Below, piece by piece: positions 1 to 6,158 of a stretch of 14,629 nt of DNA (positions within the stretch are counted from its first letter, which is position 1; each line of letters opens with the position of its first letter). The stretch lies in assembly GCA_037142915.1 (NCBI GenBank), contig JBAWZR010000024.1:1-14629 (forward strand), read 5' to 3'. The position numbers and the translations under genes are program-made. The notes under the pieces are model-generated. The model was not told where the DNA came from. It was given only the letters and a program-made list of their open reading frames with translations, and ran no database searches. This DNA is from JBAWZR01 sp037142915 (lineage in GTDB: Bacteria; Patescibacteriota; Minisyncoccia; Moranbacterales; UBA1568).

Positions 1-55
1 ACTTGGGCAGCGCTCGATAGATGACCTAGATGATGTTTTAGCCGGCTTATTCTAG
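1..55 (+). CDS. 3' end of an unidentified gene
   Basis: Only one of the three forward frames stays open from the window edge to a TAG at 53-55. It reads LGQRSIDDLDDVLAGLF, with the first full codon at base 2. The acidic, amphipathic ending looks like a genuine protein C-terminus, and a promoter for the next gene begins directly after it. The fragment is too short to assign a family. It could also be a chance open stretch, since 17 codons is not significant alone. Confidence 0.4.
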   Translation, partial: LGQRSIDDLDDVLAGLF

Positions 56-66
56 GTGTTGGATAC

Positions 67-96
67 TTGCCCTCTGTGGCGGGGATATGGTACAAT
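67..96 (+). promoter_or_regulatory. Promoter for the 175-1726 gene pair
   Basis: A -35-like TTGCCC (67-72) is followed after 18 bases by TACAAT (91-96). TGG lies directly before the -10, giving an extended -10. The expected transcript start near 103 leaves a leader of about 70 bases before the ATG at 175. No operator is apparent. Confidence 0.55.
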
Positions 97-174
97 ATTT
101 TTTGAGGTGGAAGGGTATTCCGAGTATTTTAACAAGAGGGAAAGTTTTTTGTTTATTCGTAACAAAGAAAGCCT

Positions 175-570
175 ATGAAGGATGAAAAAACACGAGAGGA
201 AGAAGAGGAAACAGTAATAGAAGAAATGGAAAGTGAAACAGCTGAAGAAGCAGGCCACAAAAAAGTTTTCACTTTGGATTGGCGAGCAGGCTGTGCGAAA
301 ATGAAACAGTGCGCCGGCAAGCATCAGATTTCTTTTCGGCTTGTACTTTTGGTTGTTGCTCTTGCTGTGGGTTTTGGTGTGAAGTGGGAAGTGTCTCCGC
401 GGGTAACGATGGGTTTTCAAGATTATACCGTGCTCAACAAGACGACCTATGATTTTGGCGCGGCAGAAAAACGGTTGGCGGATCAGGCAGAGCAATCGGC
501 AGCCGATGGCAATAGTGCTCCATCGAATGCCATCGCTCCAGTCGGTGCTTCGTGCAATGGTGGACTTTAA
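175..570 (+). CDS. Acidic single-pass membrane protein of unknown function, upstream of DsbA-like gene
   Basis: The family is not recognised. The 131-residue product has a highly charged, Glu-rich N-terminal third (residues 2-26), which should be cytoplasmic. One hydrophobic segment follows at about 53-70, then an outer tail of about 60 residues. The tail ends in GASCNGGL, with a lone Cys at 127 four residues before the end; Cys 40 and 46 lie on the inner side. The DsbA-like gene starts 37 bases downstream with no terminator between, and it also begins with an acidic tail followed by one membrane helix. The two are probably co-transcribed from the promoter at 67-96. The single exposed Cys may be a substrate or partner of the oxidoreductase, but that is inference from position only. 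No clear SD precedes the ATG; the context is gcctATG, the same as at 3574. Confidence 0.75.
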   Translation: MKDEKTREEEEETVIEEMESETAEEAGHKKVFTLDWRAGCAKMKQCAGKHQISFRLVLLVVALAVGFGVKWEVSPRVTMGFQDYTVLNKTTYDFGAAEKRLADQAEQSAADGNSAPSNAIAPVGASCNGGL

Positions 571-607
571 TAGAATATTCGTTTTGAATTTTTAACGCAT
601 AAATGAT

Positions 608-1726
608 ATGGACGAAGTAAAAAATGACAAGGTGAAGGAAGCGGAGATCGTGAAAGAAGACATGACAGAAGAAGTCTCGACTCCTAACACTCCGGAGAGC
701 GAGGCGTCCACGAAGAAACAAAATCAGAATCTGGTGGCGCTCAGTATCGTTCTACTCGGTTTGTTTTTGGGAAGTATTTTTGTGGATTTCGTGCAATTGG
801 TTCGGCGTGAAGGTTTCTCACTGCGGGCGCTCCAACAGGCGAGTGTCGTCGAGATGGCAGGCAAGACATGGGTGTCCTATACCGATCCGAAGATTCAGGT
901 GAAGGTATTGACTGATGCTACTTGTACGGCGTGCAATGCCGATCAGGCCTTGGTCTCGCTTCGCAAGGCGATGCCGACACTCGATGCGACGGTGATCGAT
1001 ATCACGAGTCCCGAGGGCAAGAAGTTGGCCGATCAGGAAAAAGTGAAGAGTTTGCCGGCGTTTTTCTTTAGTCCGTCGGTCGAGAAATCATCGATATATG
1101 CCCAGGCTGGGCCGGTGTTCGGCAAGACTGGTGATGGTTGGTATGCCTTGGATACGGCGAAAGTCGGTATGCCAGCAGGAAAGTTTTTGGAAATCCCAAC
1201 GATCAATAGCGATGCGCTCGTGCTCGGTAATCCGGATTCTAAAGTGAAGGTGATCGAGTTTTCCGATTGGCAATGCCCGTATTGCAAGGCTTTGCAGCCG
1301 ACGATCAATCAGATGTTGAGCGAGTATAAGGATAAGGTGTATTACGCGTATGCCCAGTTACCATTGACATCGATTCACCCGCAGGCTATGACTTCTGCGT
1401 TGGCTGTCGAGTGTGCCAATGAACAGGGTGCAGGAAAGTGGTATACTTATGGCGAAAACCTGTTTACTACGCAGGCGGATTGGAGTAAGACGACGGGTGC
1501 GCAAAAGTTCAAGGACTATGCTGCCACGCTCAAACTTGATGTTGCCAAATTCGGTCAGTGTCTCGATAGTAAGAAATATGCAGACAAAGTTGCTGCTGAT
1601 CAAGCGCAAGGCGAGTCATTTGGTATTTCTGGCACACCGGGAGTTTTCGTGAATGGGCAGTTCTTTGGAGGTGTGGTTGATTACCCTACTTTGAAGAAGG
1701 CCATCGATGACGAATTGGCGAAATAA
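608..1726 (+). CDS. Membrane-anchored DsbA-family thiol-disulfide oxidoreductase with two thioredoxin-like motifs
   Basis: The product is 372 residues: a charged N-tail (1-40), one membrane helix (about 42-62), then an extracytoplasmic region. The C-terminal half (about 195-372) is a typical DsbA/thioredoxin-4 domain with FSDWQCPYC (catalytic Cys 223 and 226) and the cis-proline loop SGTPGVFVNG (Pro 344). It also has two further cysteines at 269 and 318. Before it, residues 97-155 form a smaller thioredoxin-like unit with TCTAC (Cys 106 and 109) and a cis-Pro-like KSLPAF (Pro 150). The expected role is forming or isomerising disulfides in exported proteins. The second CXXC could pass electrons to the first or bind metal, which is inference. 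There is no obvious SD; the ATG at 608 keeps the charged tail and helix intact. It lies 37 bases after the previous gene and ends before a strong terminator. Confidence 0.92.
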   Translation: MDEVKNDKVKEAEIVKEDMTEEVSTPNTPESEASTKKQNQNLVALSIVLLGLFLGSIFVDFVQLVRREGFSLRALQQASVVEMAGKTWVSYTDPKIQVKVLTDATCTACNADQALVSLRKAMPTLDATVIDITSPEGKKLADQEKVKSLPAFFFSPSVEKSSIYAQAGPVFGKTGDGWYALDTAKVGMPAGKFLEIPTINSDALVLGNPDSKVKVIEFSDWQCPYCKALQPTINQMLSEYKDKVYYAYAQLPLTSIHPQAMTSALAVECANEQGAGKWYTYGENLFTTQADWSKTTGAQKFKDYAATLKLDVAKFGQCLDSKKYADKVAADQAQGESFGISGTPGVFVNGQFFGGVVDYPTLKKAIDDELAK

Positions 1727-1749
1727 TTCGTTTTCGGTTCGATAGAAAT

Positions 1750-1777
1750 AAAACCACCCGATATCAAGGGTGGTTTT
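1750..1777. terminator. Bidirectional terminator between DsbA-like gene and tRNA-Thr
   Basis: A perfect 10-base inverted repeat (aaaaccaccc / gggtggtttt) with an 8-base loop, flanked by A and T runs on both sides. It lies 23 bases after the DsbA-like stop and 22 bases past the tRNA 3' end, so it can serve both converging transcripts. Confidence 0.85.
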
Positions 1778-1799
1778 ATTATGTGTCTATTTTTCATTG

Positions 1800-1872
1800 A
1801 GCCATCTTCCGGGATCGAACCGGAGACCTGCACGTTACGAGTGTGCCGCTCTACCAACTGAGCTAAGATGGC
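1800..1872 (-). tRNA. tRNA-Thr (anticodon CGT)
   Basis: On the minus strand the cloverleaf is complete. The 7-bp acceptor stem is GCCATCT/AGATGGC, the D-arm is GCTC-AGTTGGTA-GAGC, and the T-arm is TCCGG-TTCGATC-CCGGA. The anticodon loop CTCGTAA gives CGT, reading the threonine codon ACG. The discriminator base is T (plus-strand base 1800), and CCA is not encoded. The anticodon stem GCACA/CGTGC has an A-C opposition at 31-39, next to the loop. A strong promoter lies just upstream. Confidence 0.95.
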
Positions 1873-1889
1873 GTATGTCTTCTTCAGGT

Positions 1890-1918
1890 AGTATACGAAA
1901 AAGGCTTGTATTTGTCAA
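1890..1918 (-). promoter_or_regulatory. Promoter of tRNA-Thr
   Basis: Read on the minus strand: TTGACA (1918-1913), a spacer of exactly 17 bases, then TATACT (1895-1890). This nearly matches the sigma-70 consensus, and the transcript would start about 10 bases before the mature tRNA 5' end at 1872. Confidence 0.85.
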
Positions 1919-1940
1919 AAAAGTAAGAGTTATCAGATAA

Positions 1941-1971
1941 AAAAACTATCCCGATGCGAGGATAGTTTTTT
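1941..1971 (-). terminator. Terminator of the DUF5666-like gene
   Basis: An 11-base inverted repeat (aaaaactatcc / ggatagttttt) with an 8-base loop. It lies about 50 bases beyond the stop of the minus-strand gene at 2022-2453. A and T runs on both sides let it work in either direction, but only the minus strand has a gene leading into it. Confidence 0.8.
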
Positions 1972-2021
1972 ACAGGAATGTTTATTATCTTTGTTGTGGC
2001 GGTGTTATCTGCGCGTGGCGC

Positions 2022-2453
2022 CTATCCTTGAGGTTGCCCGCCACCTTGAGTTGATCCACCGATCAAGATGTTTTTGGCAGTGATGCTGCCATCGGGATTA
2101 GCTTTCCCGGTGATGCGTACCTGTGTCCCGGTAGTTATATCGTCGAGACTGCCGGGGGTTGATTTTTTGACGATGGTCGAGCTTGAACAAAGGGCGATTT
2201 TTGAACTGCCATCCGGCATCGTAATTGTGAGATTAGTAGTGTCTTTAGCTGTAATTTGTCCAGTGACGAAAACATCACCAGCAACACGGGCGCTCCCTGT
2301 TCCATTTGTTCCCGAGGCATTTCGTCCAGATCCCTGACTATAGGCTCCAGGTGTTGTCGTTTTACTTGAAGCAAACTTTGTACCACCGTAATAGCCGACT
2401 CCGCTCCCGATAATTAAACCGATAATCCCGATGATAATACATTGTTTGTTCAT
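2022..2453 (-). CDS. Membrane-anchored or secreted protein with a DUF5666-like OB-type domain
   Basis: The 143-residue protein starts with a short basic N-end and a glycine-rich hydrophobic segment (about 5-22), acting as signal anchor or signal peptide. A Gly/Ser/Thr/Asn linker (30-57) follows. The compact beta-rich domain at about 58-132 contains VTGQITAKDTTNLTITMPDG, a run of S/T before TIVKK, then the stretch ending VRITGKANPDGSITAKNILI. That pattern (G.I.....tltv...dg....v......TGt.V.v.G....dGsi.A..I) is typical of DUF5666, a presumed extracytoplasmic OB-like domain of unknown function. The tail is Gly/Gln-rich. Its own extended -10 promoter lies within the end of the upstream gene. No SD is visible before the ATG. 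The domain call is from pattern only. Confidence 0.8.
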   Translation of the reverse strand: MNKQCIIIGIIGLIIGSGVGYYGGTKFASSKTTTPGAYSQGSGRNASGTNGTGSARVAGDVFVTGQITAKDTTNLTITMPDGSSKIALCSSSTIVKKSTPGSLDDITTGTQVRITGKANPDGSITAKNILIGGSTQGGGQPQG

Positions 2454-2499
2454 AAGTTTTTTGTCTTAGAGGGGTTTTTACTCGTAATTTACTTCTTCG

Positions 2500-2508
2500 A
2501 GTATAGCA
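2500..2508 (-). promoter_or_regulatory. Extended -10 promoter of the DUF5666-like gene
   Basis: On the minus strand, TGCTATACT (2508-2500) is a good extended -10. There is no recognisable TTGACA 17 bases upstream. The leader would be about 40 bases. It overlaps the stop codon region of the next gene upstream (2517-2741). Confidence 0.5.
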
Positions 2509-2516
2509 TATTCCTC

Positions 2517-2741
2517 TCAGCTCGTCTTTGTTTTTCGCGAGGGTGTTGCTGGTTGATTGTTTGGGGAAGGCGATGGAGTGGATGGCGATAGAGTGGCGCT
2601 AGTTTGACTGTCTTGCGAATTTGTTTGTGGTGGATTCGAAAGAGTGATCGAAGACTGATTGCCTCCGGGGAGTCCTGATAGTTTGATGAGATATCCTCCG
2701 ATGATGATCGCACCGAGGGCGATAATTCTATATTTTTTCAT
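2517..2741 (-). CDS. Small anchored protein with a Ser/Pro/Thr-rich tail, unknown function
   Basis: Starting at the ATG at 2741 gives 74 residues: a basic MKKYR start, a hydrophobic segment (about 6-20), then a low-complexity tail rich in Ser, Thr, Pro, Asn and Gln, ending in a basic RKTKTS. An in-frame ATG at 2786 would add 15 residues. It lies upstream of the predicted transcript start (about 2771), so the shorter form is preferred. No domain is recognised. The tail resembles cell-wall or linker segments in exported proteins. It lies 63 bases upstream of the DUF5666-like gene, on the same strand. A chance ORF cannot be excluded, but promoter, anchor and tail composition together favour a gene. 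Confidence 0.65.
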   Translation of the reverse strand: MKKYRIIALGAIIIGGYLIKLSGLPGGNQSSITLSNPPQTNSQDSQTSATLSPSTPSPSPNNQPATPSRKTKTS

Positions 2742-2777
2742 AAGAAATGAAGCATAATGGATTGTAAGCACTTCAGT

Positions 2778-2806
2778 AGGATACATTATTTAGAGGAAAA
2801 AGTCAA
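2778..2806 (-). promoter_or_regulatory. Promoter of the small anchored protein gene
   Basis: On the minus strand: TTGACT (2806-2801), a 17-base spacer, then TATCCT (2783-2778). It points away from the promoter at 2816-2844, with only 9 bases between the two -35 boxes. Confidence 0.6.
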
Positions 2807-2815
2807 TGATAGGAC

Positions 2816-2844
2816 TTGACAAGATCGTTTTCATAGGATACACT
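2816..2844 (+). promoter_or_regulatory. Promoter of the RlpA-like gene
   Basis: A perfect -35 TTGACA (2816-2821), a 17-base spacer and TACACT (2839-2844). Transcription would start near 2851, giving a leader of about 27 bases that contains the SD GAGGT at 2866-2870. Confidence 0.8.
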
Positions 2845-2877
2845 TCTACCGGTAGTTTAACAAATGAGGTATATTAA

Positions 2878-3438
2878 ATGAAAAAAATAGCGCGTAATAC
2901 ACTGCGTACAGTTCTTCTTCTTTCGTTTTTCTTGCATAATCCTATGGTTGAAGCGTCCGTAAAACGGTCGCATTCAGGAAAAACAGAAAGAACTGGACAT
3001 AAGCATCATAACGCTCCTGTAAGACATCTTTCCGTGCACAAAAAACATCGGAAAGTAACCATCGCAAAGGGCAAACGAGCAACGATGATGAAACTCAGTG
3101 TAAAGAGAGTTGCAGTTAATCGCCACCGCAGAAAATTTACGGTTGCGTGGCGCGTATCTTTTTATGGTCGTGGGTTTGCCGGGAGGAAAACGGCGAATGG
3201 TGAGCGTTTTAACCCAAATGGTTTGACCGCCGCGCATCGCACCTTGCCATTTGGTACAAGACTCCATGTCAGAAATCTCAAAACACTAAAAAGTGTTGTT
3301 GTTCGAGTCACTGACCGGGGTCCTTATATCGCCGGGCGAAGTCTCGATTTGAGTCACGGTGCCGCTCGCAAGGTTGGTCTCACCGGTGTAGATAATCTGC
3401 AGGTGACGGTCTTAAGTTTTCCTAGAGAAGGCGGGTAA
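2878..3438 (+). CDS. Exported RlpA-like double-psi beta-barrel protein
   Basis: The product is 186 residues: a signal peptide (1 to about 26), a very basic Lys/His/Arg-rich stretch (29-86), and an RlpA-type double-psi beta-barrel domain (about 91-181). Family signatures are SFYG, TANGERF, LTAAHRTLPFGT, VRVTDRGPYI and RSLDLSHGAA. Residues matching the acidic and His active-site positions of RlpA lytic transglycosylases are Glu 109, His 120 and Asp 146. RlpA enzymes cut peptidoglycan strands lacking stem peptides, often at the septum. There is no SPOR domain, so binding to denuded glycans, if any, might rely on the basic region. A clear SD (GAGGT, 7 bases before the ATG) sets the start. The gene stands alone, with its own promoter and terminator. 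Cleavage activity is inferred from motifs. Confidence 0.9.
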   Translation: MKKIARNTLRTVLLLSFFLHNPMVEASVKRSHSGKTERTGHKHHNAPVRHLSVHKKHRKVTIAKGKRATMMKLSVKRVAVNRHRRKFTVAWRVSFYGRGFAGRKTANGERFNPNGLTAAHRTLPFGTRLHVRNLKTLKSVVVRVTDRGPYIAGRSLDLSHGAARKVGLTGVDNLQVTVLSFPREGG

Positions 3439-3485
3439 ACTACTCGCTTGCTCCTGAGAATATTCTAATGTTTGTAAAAATAAGT

Positions 3486-3513
3486 CCCCTCCAAAAAAGA
3501 GGGGCATTTTTTT
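3486..3513 (+). terminator. Terminator of the RlpA-like gene
   Basis: A 6-bp GC-rich stem (cccctc 3486-3491 / gagggg 3499-3504) with a 7-base loop, followed by a T run (3507-3513), 48 bases after the stop. Confidence 0.8.
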
Positions 3514-3516
3514 ATT

Positions 3517-3546
3517 TTGAATATCCTGGGGGGAGTATGGTATACT
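3517..3546 (+). promoter_or_regulatory. Promoter of the cyclophilin lipoprotein gene
   Basis: TTGAAT (3517-3522), an 18-base spacer and TATACT (3541-3546), preceded by TGG (extended -10). The TTG that could be read as an upstream start codon is the -35 box, so translation starts at the ATG at 3574, about 21 bases after the expected transcript start. Confidence 0.7.
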
Positions 3547-3573
3547 ATCAAAGTAATTTTTGAATCATTGCCT

Positions 3574-4332
3574 ATGAGGAAAAAGATTCTTGTTGTGAGC
3601 GGGCTGATTATTGCAGTATTGACACTGAGTGGATGTTCTCCAAATGATACGCCGACACCACTCCAAACGAGCACCAAGTTGACGCAGGAAGATATCGTGA
3701 AAAACACTTCAACGCCACCTCCTGCTCCTACTTCTGTGCCAGCACCCGTGCCTACGCCATCCAATAATCCATCAGATACTACAACTAAACCTATGCCTAG
3801 CACAACACCGACTCCAGCAGTTTCGTTTGATCCAAAAGATCGCAGCTATAGCAATCAGTATAGCTCTGCGGTGATCCATACGAGTTTGGGTGATATCACC
3901 GTGAAGTTGCTCACCGATGTCGCGCCGATGACCGTGAATAATTTCCTCAAGTTGGCCGATAATCACTTTTATGACGGGATATTGTTTCACCGGGTGATCA
4001 AGGGATTTATGATCCAAGGTGGTGATCCGAATTCGAAGTTGGCCGACTGGTCACAACACGGTACGGGTGGTCCGGGATATAAGTTCGCTGATGAATTGGA
4101 CAATAAGCCTCTGATGCGAGGAGCGCTGGCGATGGCGAACTCAGGACCGAATACAAATGGTTCACAGTTTTTTATCCTGACCGCACCGACCTATAGCGGA
4201 CCATATACGCACTTCGGCGAAGTGACCAAGGGGATGGAAATAGTGGATGCCATTGAGGGTGTGCAAACGAATAGCAATGATCACCCGTTGCAAAATGTTG
4301 CTATCACCGGCGTTGATCTGGTGAAGAAATAA
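3574..4332 (+). CDS. Cyclophilin-type peptidyl-prolyl cis-trans isomerase, lipoprotein
   Basis: The 252-residue protein has a lipoprotein signal with lipobox LSGC (Cys 21), so it should be lipid-anchored on the outer face of the membrane. A Pro/Thr/Ser-rich linker (25-83) tethers a cyclophilin domain (about 98-250). Motifs visible are SLGDITVKL, FHRVIKGFMIQGGDP (catalytic Arg 140, with Phe 145 and Gln 148), LAMANSGPNTNGSQFFI (Gln 198) and HFGEV. All core active-site positions appear present. The reaction is cis-trans isomerisation of prolyl bonds, here probably folding exported proteins outside the membrane. The longer frame starting with TTG at 3517 is rejected because it begins in the promoter. 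It converges on dnaX, with 11 bases between the stop codons. Confidence 0.95.
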   Translation: MRKKILVVSGLIIAVLTLSGCSPNDTPTPLQTSTKLTQEDIVKNTSTPPPAPTSVPAPVPTPSNNPSDTTTKPMPSTTPTPAVSFDPKDRSYSNQYSSAVIHTSLGDITVKLLTDVAPMTVNNFLKLADNHFYDGILFHRVIKGFMIQGGDPNSKLADWSQHGTGGPGYKFADELDNKPLMRGALAMANSGPNTNGSQFFILTAPTYSGPYTHFGEVTKGMEIVDAIEGVQTNSNDHPLQNVAITGVDLVKK

Positions 4333-4349
4333 AAAATAGAGTTTTATTT
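4327..4349. terminator. Possible weak AT-only hairpin between converging genes
   Basis: An 8-bp all-AT inverted repeat (aaataaaa / ttttattt) with a 7-base loop spans the stop codons of the cyclophilin gene and dnaX, with a T run beyond. It is the only hairpin in the 11-base gap and would be a weak terminator. Confidence 0.25.
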
Positions 4350-6038
4350 TTCTGCCACGAGACGACCACCGAGGAGTGAGAGGGCTTGATCGAGCATCGG
4401 TGAGGCTGTTGGCGTTGCTGTCGGAGCAGTGGATGATGTATCAGCTTCGACGAGTGTGGTGAGAATTTTTGGCTGGATGCCGATAACTTGCTGGAGGAGG
4501 GCTTCGAAAGAGGCTCTCGTTTTGTTTTGGGCGAGTTGCTGCTGGTGAATAGCAAACGCCACGCGGATAGTGAGCGTGTTGTTGGAAAAACTCGTTGGTT
4601 GCGCCGCTGCCAAGAGAAAGCCGAGGGAGGGCGAGGTGTTTTTGGCGGTTGAGATGACCGATGGCCAGAGGCGCACTATGTCTTGAAGCGTGAGGGATGA
4701 AGCTGTAGACTCTTTGACGGTTTCAGGATCTTTTTTTGTAGTTTGTGAAGGTGTCTCTTCTTGTATCGGCAGAGATGCAAGATCTTGCGTCTCTGTGCTG
4801 TGTGTTGCCGTTTGTTTTTGCGTCTCGGTAATTTTTGGTAGTGTTTGTTGTTTTTGAGAGGAAAAATCTTGCGTCTCTACCATTCGCGGCTGTGGTTTTG
4901 GTAATGACTGAGGCACTGAGGGAGGAGAGGAGACCTGTTGTTGGTCAGCGTATTGGGAAAAATATTTCGCGAGGGCGATCTCGAGCGGGAGCTCTGGGAT
5001 AGAGGCGAGGCGGATGTCACGGCGAGCAGCGATGAAGAGCTCGATGAGCGTGATGATTTCCCGTGGTTGGAATGTCTGAGCGAGTGATTGTAGGGTGGTG
5101 AATTGTTGGTCGGAGAGTTCGCGCCGGAAGGTCTCGATGAGACCAGGTGCGACCGTGATGAGGAGGACACGCCGCAGCGAGTGGAGGAGTGCGTCCGAAA
5201 AAGCGACGAGGTTGAGTCCGTTGCCGGCGATCGTCTGTAATTGCATGAAGGCGTCGAGCGTGCGGCGGAGGGCGATCGTTTGGATGAGTTGCGTGATGGA
5301 TTGTTGCGAAGTGAGTCCGAGGAGGTCGGAGACTTCCTGAGCGGTGATGTGTTTGTCTTCGAGTGAGATGACTTGTGCTAGCAGTGATTCGGCATCGCGC
5401 ATCCCACCCTCGGCCGAGAGAGCGATCATTTCGACGGCTTCGGCTTCGATCTCGATACCTTCCTTCTTGGCGATGAGGGTGAGTTTGGTGAGGATATCGT
5501 CGAGGGGGAAACGAGTGAAATCAAATCGTTGGCAGCGTGAGAGGATGGTGGCGGGGATTTTGTGGACTTCGGTGGTGGCGAGGATGAAGATAGCGTGTGC
5601 AGGTGGTTCTTCGAGGGTCTTCAGGAGTGCATTCCAGGCGCCGCCCGAGAGCATATGGACTTCATCGATGATATAGATTTTGTAAGTCCCTAATGTAGGT
5701 GCGAGTCGGATCGTTTCACGGAGTTCGCGGATATTGTCGACACCGGTGTGTGAAGCGGCATCGATCTCGATGATGTCGAGTGAGCGATTGTCATTGAATG
5801 CGAGGCAGTGCGGGCAGGCGAGACAGGGTTCGGCACCATTGCGATTGGAGCAATTGAGAGCGCGGGCGAAGATGCGGGCGACGGTGGTCTTACCAGTGCC
5901 ACGCGGTCCGGTGAAGATGTAGGCGTGGCCGATACGCTGGTGGAGGATAGCGTTGGTGAGTGTCTGGATGATATGGGGCTGTCCGACCACATCGGTGAAA
6001 GTCTGCGGGCGGTATTTACGGTAGAGCGTAGTGGACAT
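4344..6038 (-). CDS. dnaX: DNA polymerase III subunit gamma/tau
   Basis: The 564-residue clamp-loader ATPase loads the sliding clamp onto primed DNA in the replisome. Visible motifs: N-terminal LYRKYRPQTFTDVVGQ, Walker A GPRGTGKTT (44-52), four zinc-binding Cys (63, 72, 75, 78), Walker B IIDEVH (123-128), sensor 1 ATTE (154-157), the SRC arginine finger (Arg 168) and sensor 2 GGMRDAE (Arg 214). Helical clamp-loader regions follow to about 362. A Gln/Ser/Thr/Pro linker (365-448) with repeated TETQ leads to a tau-like C-terminal domain (about 450-532). An A7 run at codons 434-436 could cause slippage to a gamma-like 438-residue form (see findings). An extended -10 promoter lies upstream. No SD is visible before the ATG, and no recR is adjacent. 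Confidence 0.98.
   Translation of the reverse strand: MSTTLYRKYRPQTFTDVVGQPHIIQTLTNAILHQRIGHAYIFTGPRGTGKTTVARIFARALNCSNRNGAEPCLACPHCLAFNDNRSLDIIEIDAASHTGVDNIRELRETIRLAPTLGTYKIYIIDEVHMLSGGAWNALLKTLEEPPAHAIFILATTEVHKIPATILSRCQRFDFTRFPLDDILTKLTLIAKKEGIEIEAEAVEMIALSAEGGMRDAESLLAQVISLEDKHITAQEVSDLLGLTSQQSITQLIQTIALRRTLDAFMQLQTIAGNGLNLVAFSDALLHSLRRVLLITVAPGLIETFRRELSDQQFTTLQSLAQTFQPREIITLIELFIAARRDIRLASIPELPLEIALAKYFSQYADQQQVSSPPSVPQSLPKPQPRMVETQDFSSQKQQTLPKITETQKQTATHSTETQDLASLPIQEETPSQTTKKDPETVKESTASSLTLQDIVRLWPSVISTAKNTSPSLGFLLAAAQPTSFSNNTLTIRVAFAIHQQQLAQNKTRASFEALLQQVIGIQPKILTTLVEADTSSTAPTATPTASPMLDQALSLLGGRLVAEK
4723..4737 (-). promoter_or_regulatory. Candidate slippage site in dnaX (A AAA AAA G then TGA in the -1 frame)
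   Basis: On the minus strand the codons ACA AAA AAA GAT (residues 434-437) contain seven consecutive A (4737-4731) in the X XXY YYZ phase used for -1 frameshifting. In the -1 frame the next codons are AGA TCC TGA, with the stop at 4725-4723. No strong downstream hairpin or perfect SD-like stimulator is obvious. Whether it is used is unknown. Confidence 0.5.
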
Positions 6039-6069
6039 AGATGGTAAAAATATATGAAAGTCTATGCGT

Positions 6070-6078
6070 AGTATAGCA
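6070..6078 (-). promoter_or_regulatory. Extended -10 promoter of dnaX
   Basis: On the minus strand, TGCTATACT (6078-6070) gives an extended -10. The matching -35 position holds only TTCCAA. The leader would be about 25 bases to the ATG at 6038. Confidence 0.6.
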
Positions 6079-6111
6079 AAAAAAGAGAAAGGTTGGAAAT
6101 GAGGAAAATAT

Positions 6112-6142
6112 CAAAAAACACCTCAGAAATGGGTGTTTTTTG
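6112..6142. terminator. Terminator of the GtrA-family gene
   Basis: A perfect 11-base inverted repeat (caaaaaacacc 6112-6122 / ggtgttttttg 6132-6142) with a 9-base loop and T runs on both strands. It lies 16 bases past the gtrA-like stop and separates it from dnaX. Confidence 0.85.
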
Positions 6143-6158
6143 AAAGAGATTTCCTAAG

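Noticed and set aside
52..495. A 147-codon minus-strand frame across the start of the window
   Set aside because: It overlaps the promoter and most of the anchored protein gene at 175-570, and its Phe/Cys/His-rich composition is that of an antisense of acidic codons.
2517..2519. Possibility that TGA codes for an amino acid here, as in some related lineages
   Set aside because: TGA ends the small gene at 2517 in a position that fits its neighbours, and the recognisable genes have no in-frame TGA at conserved positions. The standard code explains everything.
3517..3573. An upstream TTG start that would lengthen the cyclophilin protein by 19 residues
   Set aside because: The TTG is the -35 box of the promoter and the extension would precede the transcript start. 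The ATG at 3574 gives a perfect lipoprotein signal.
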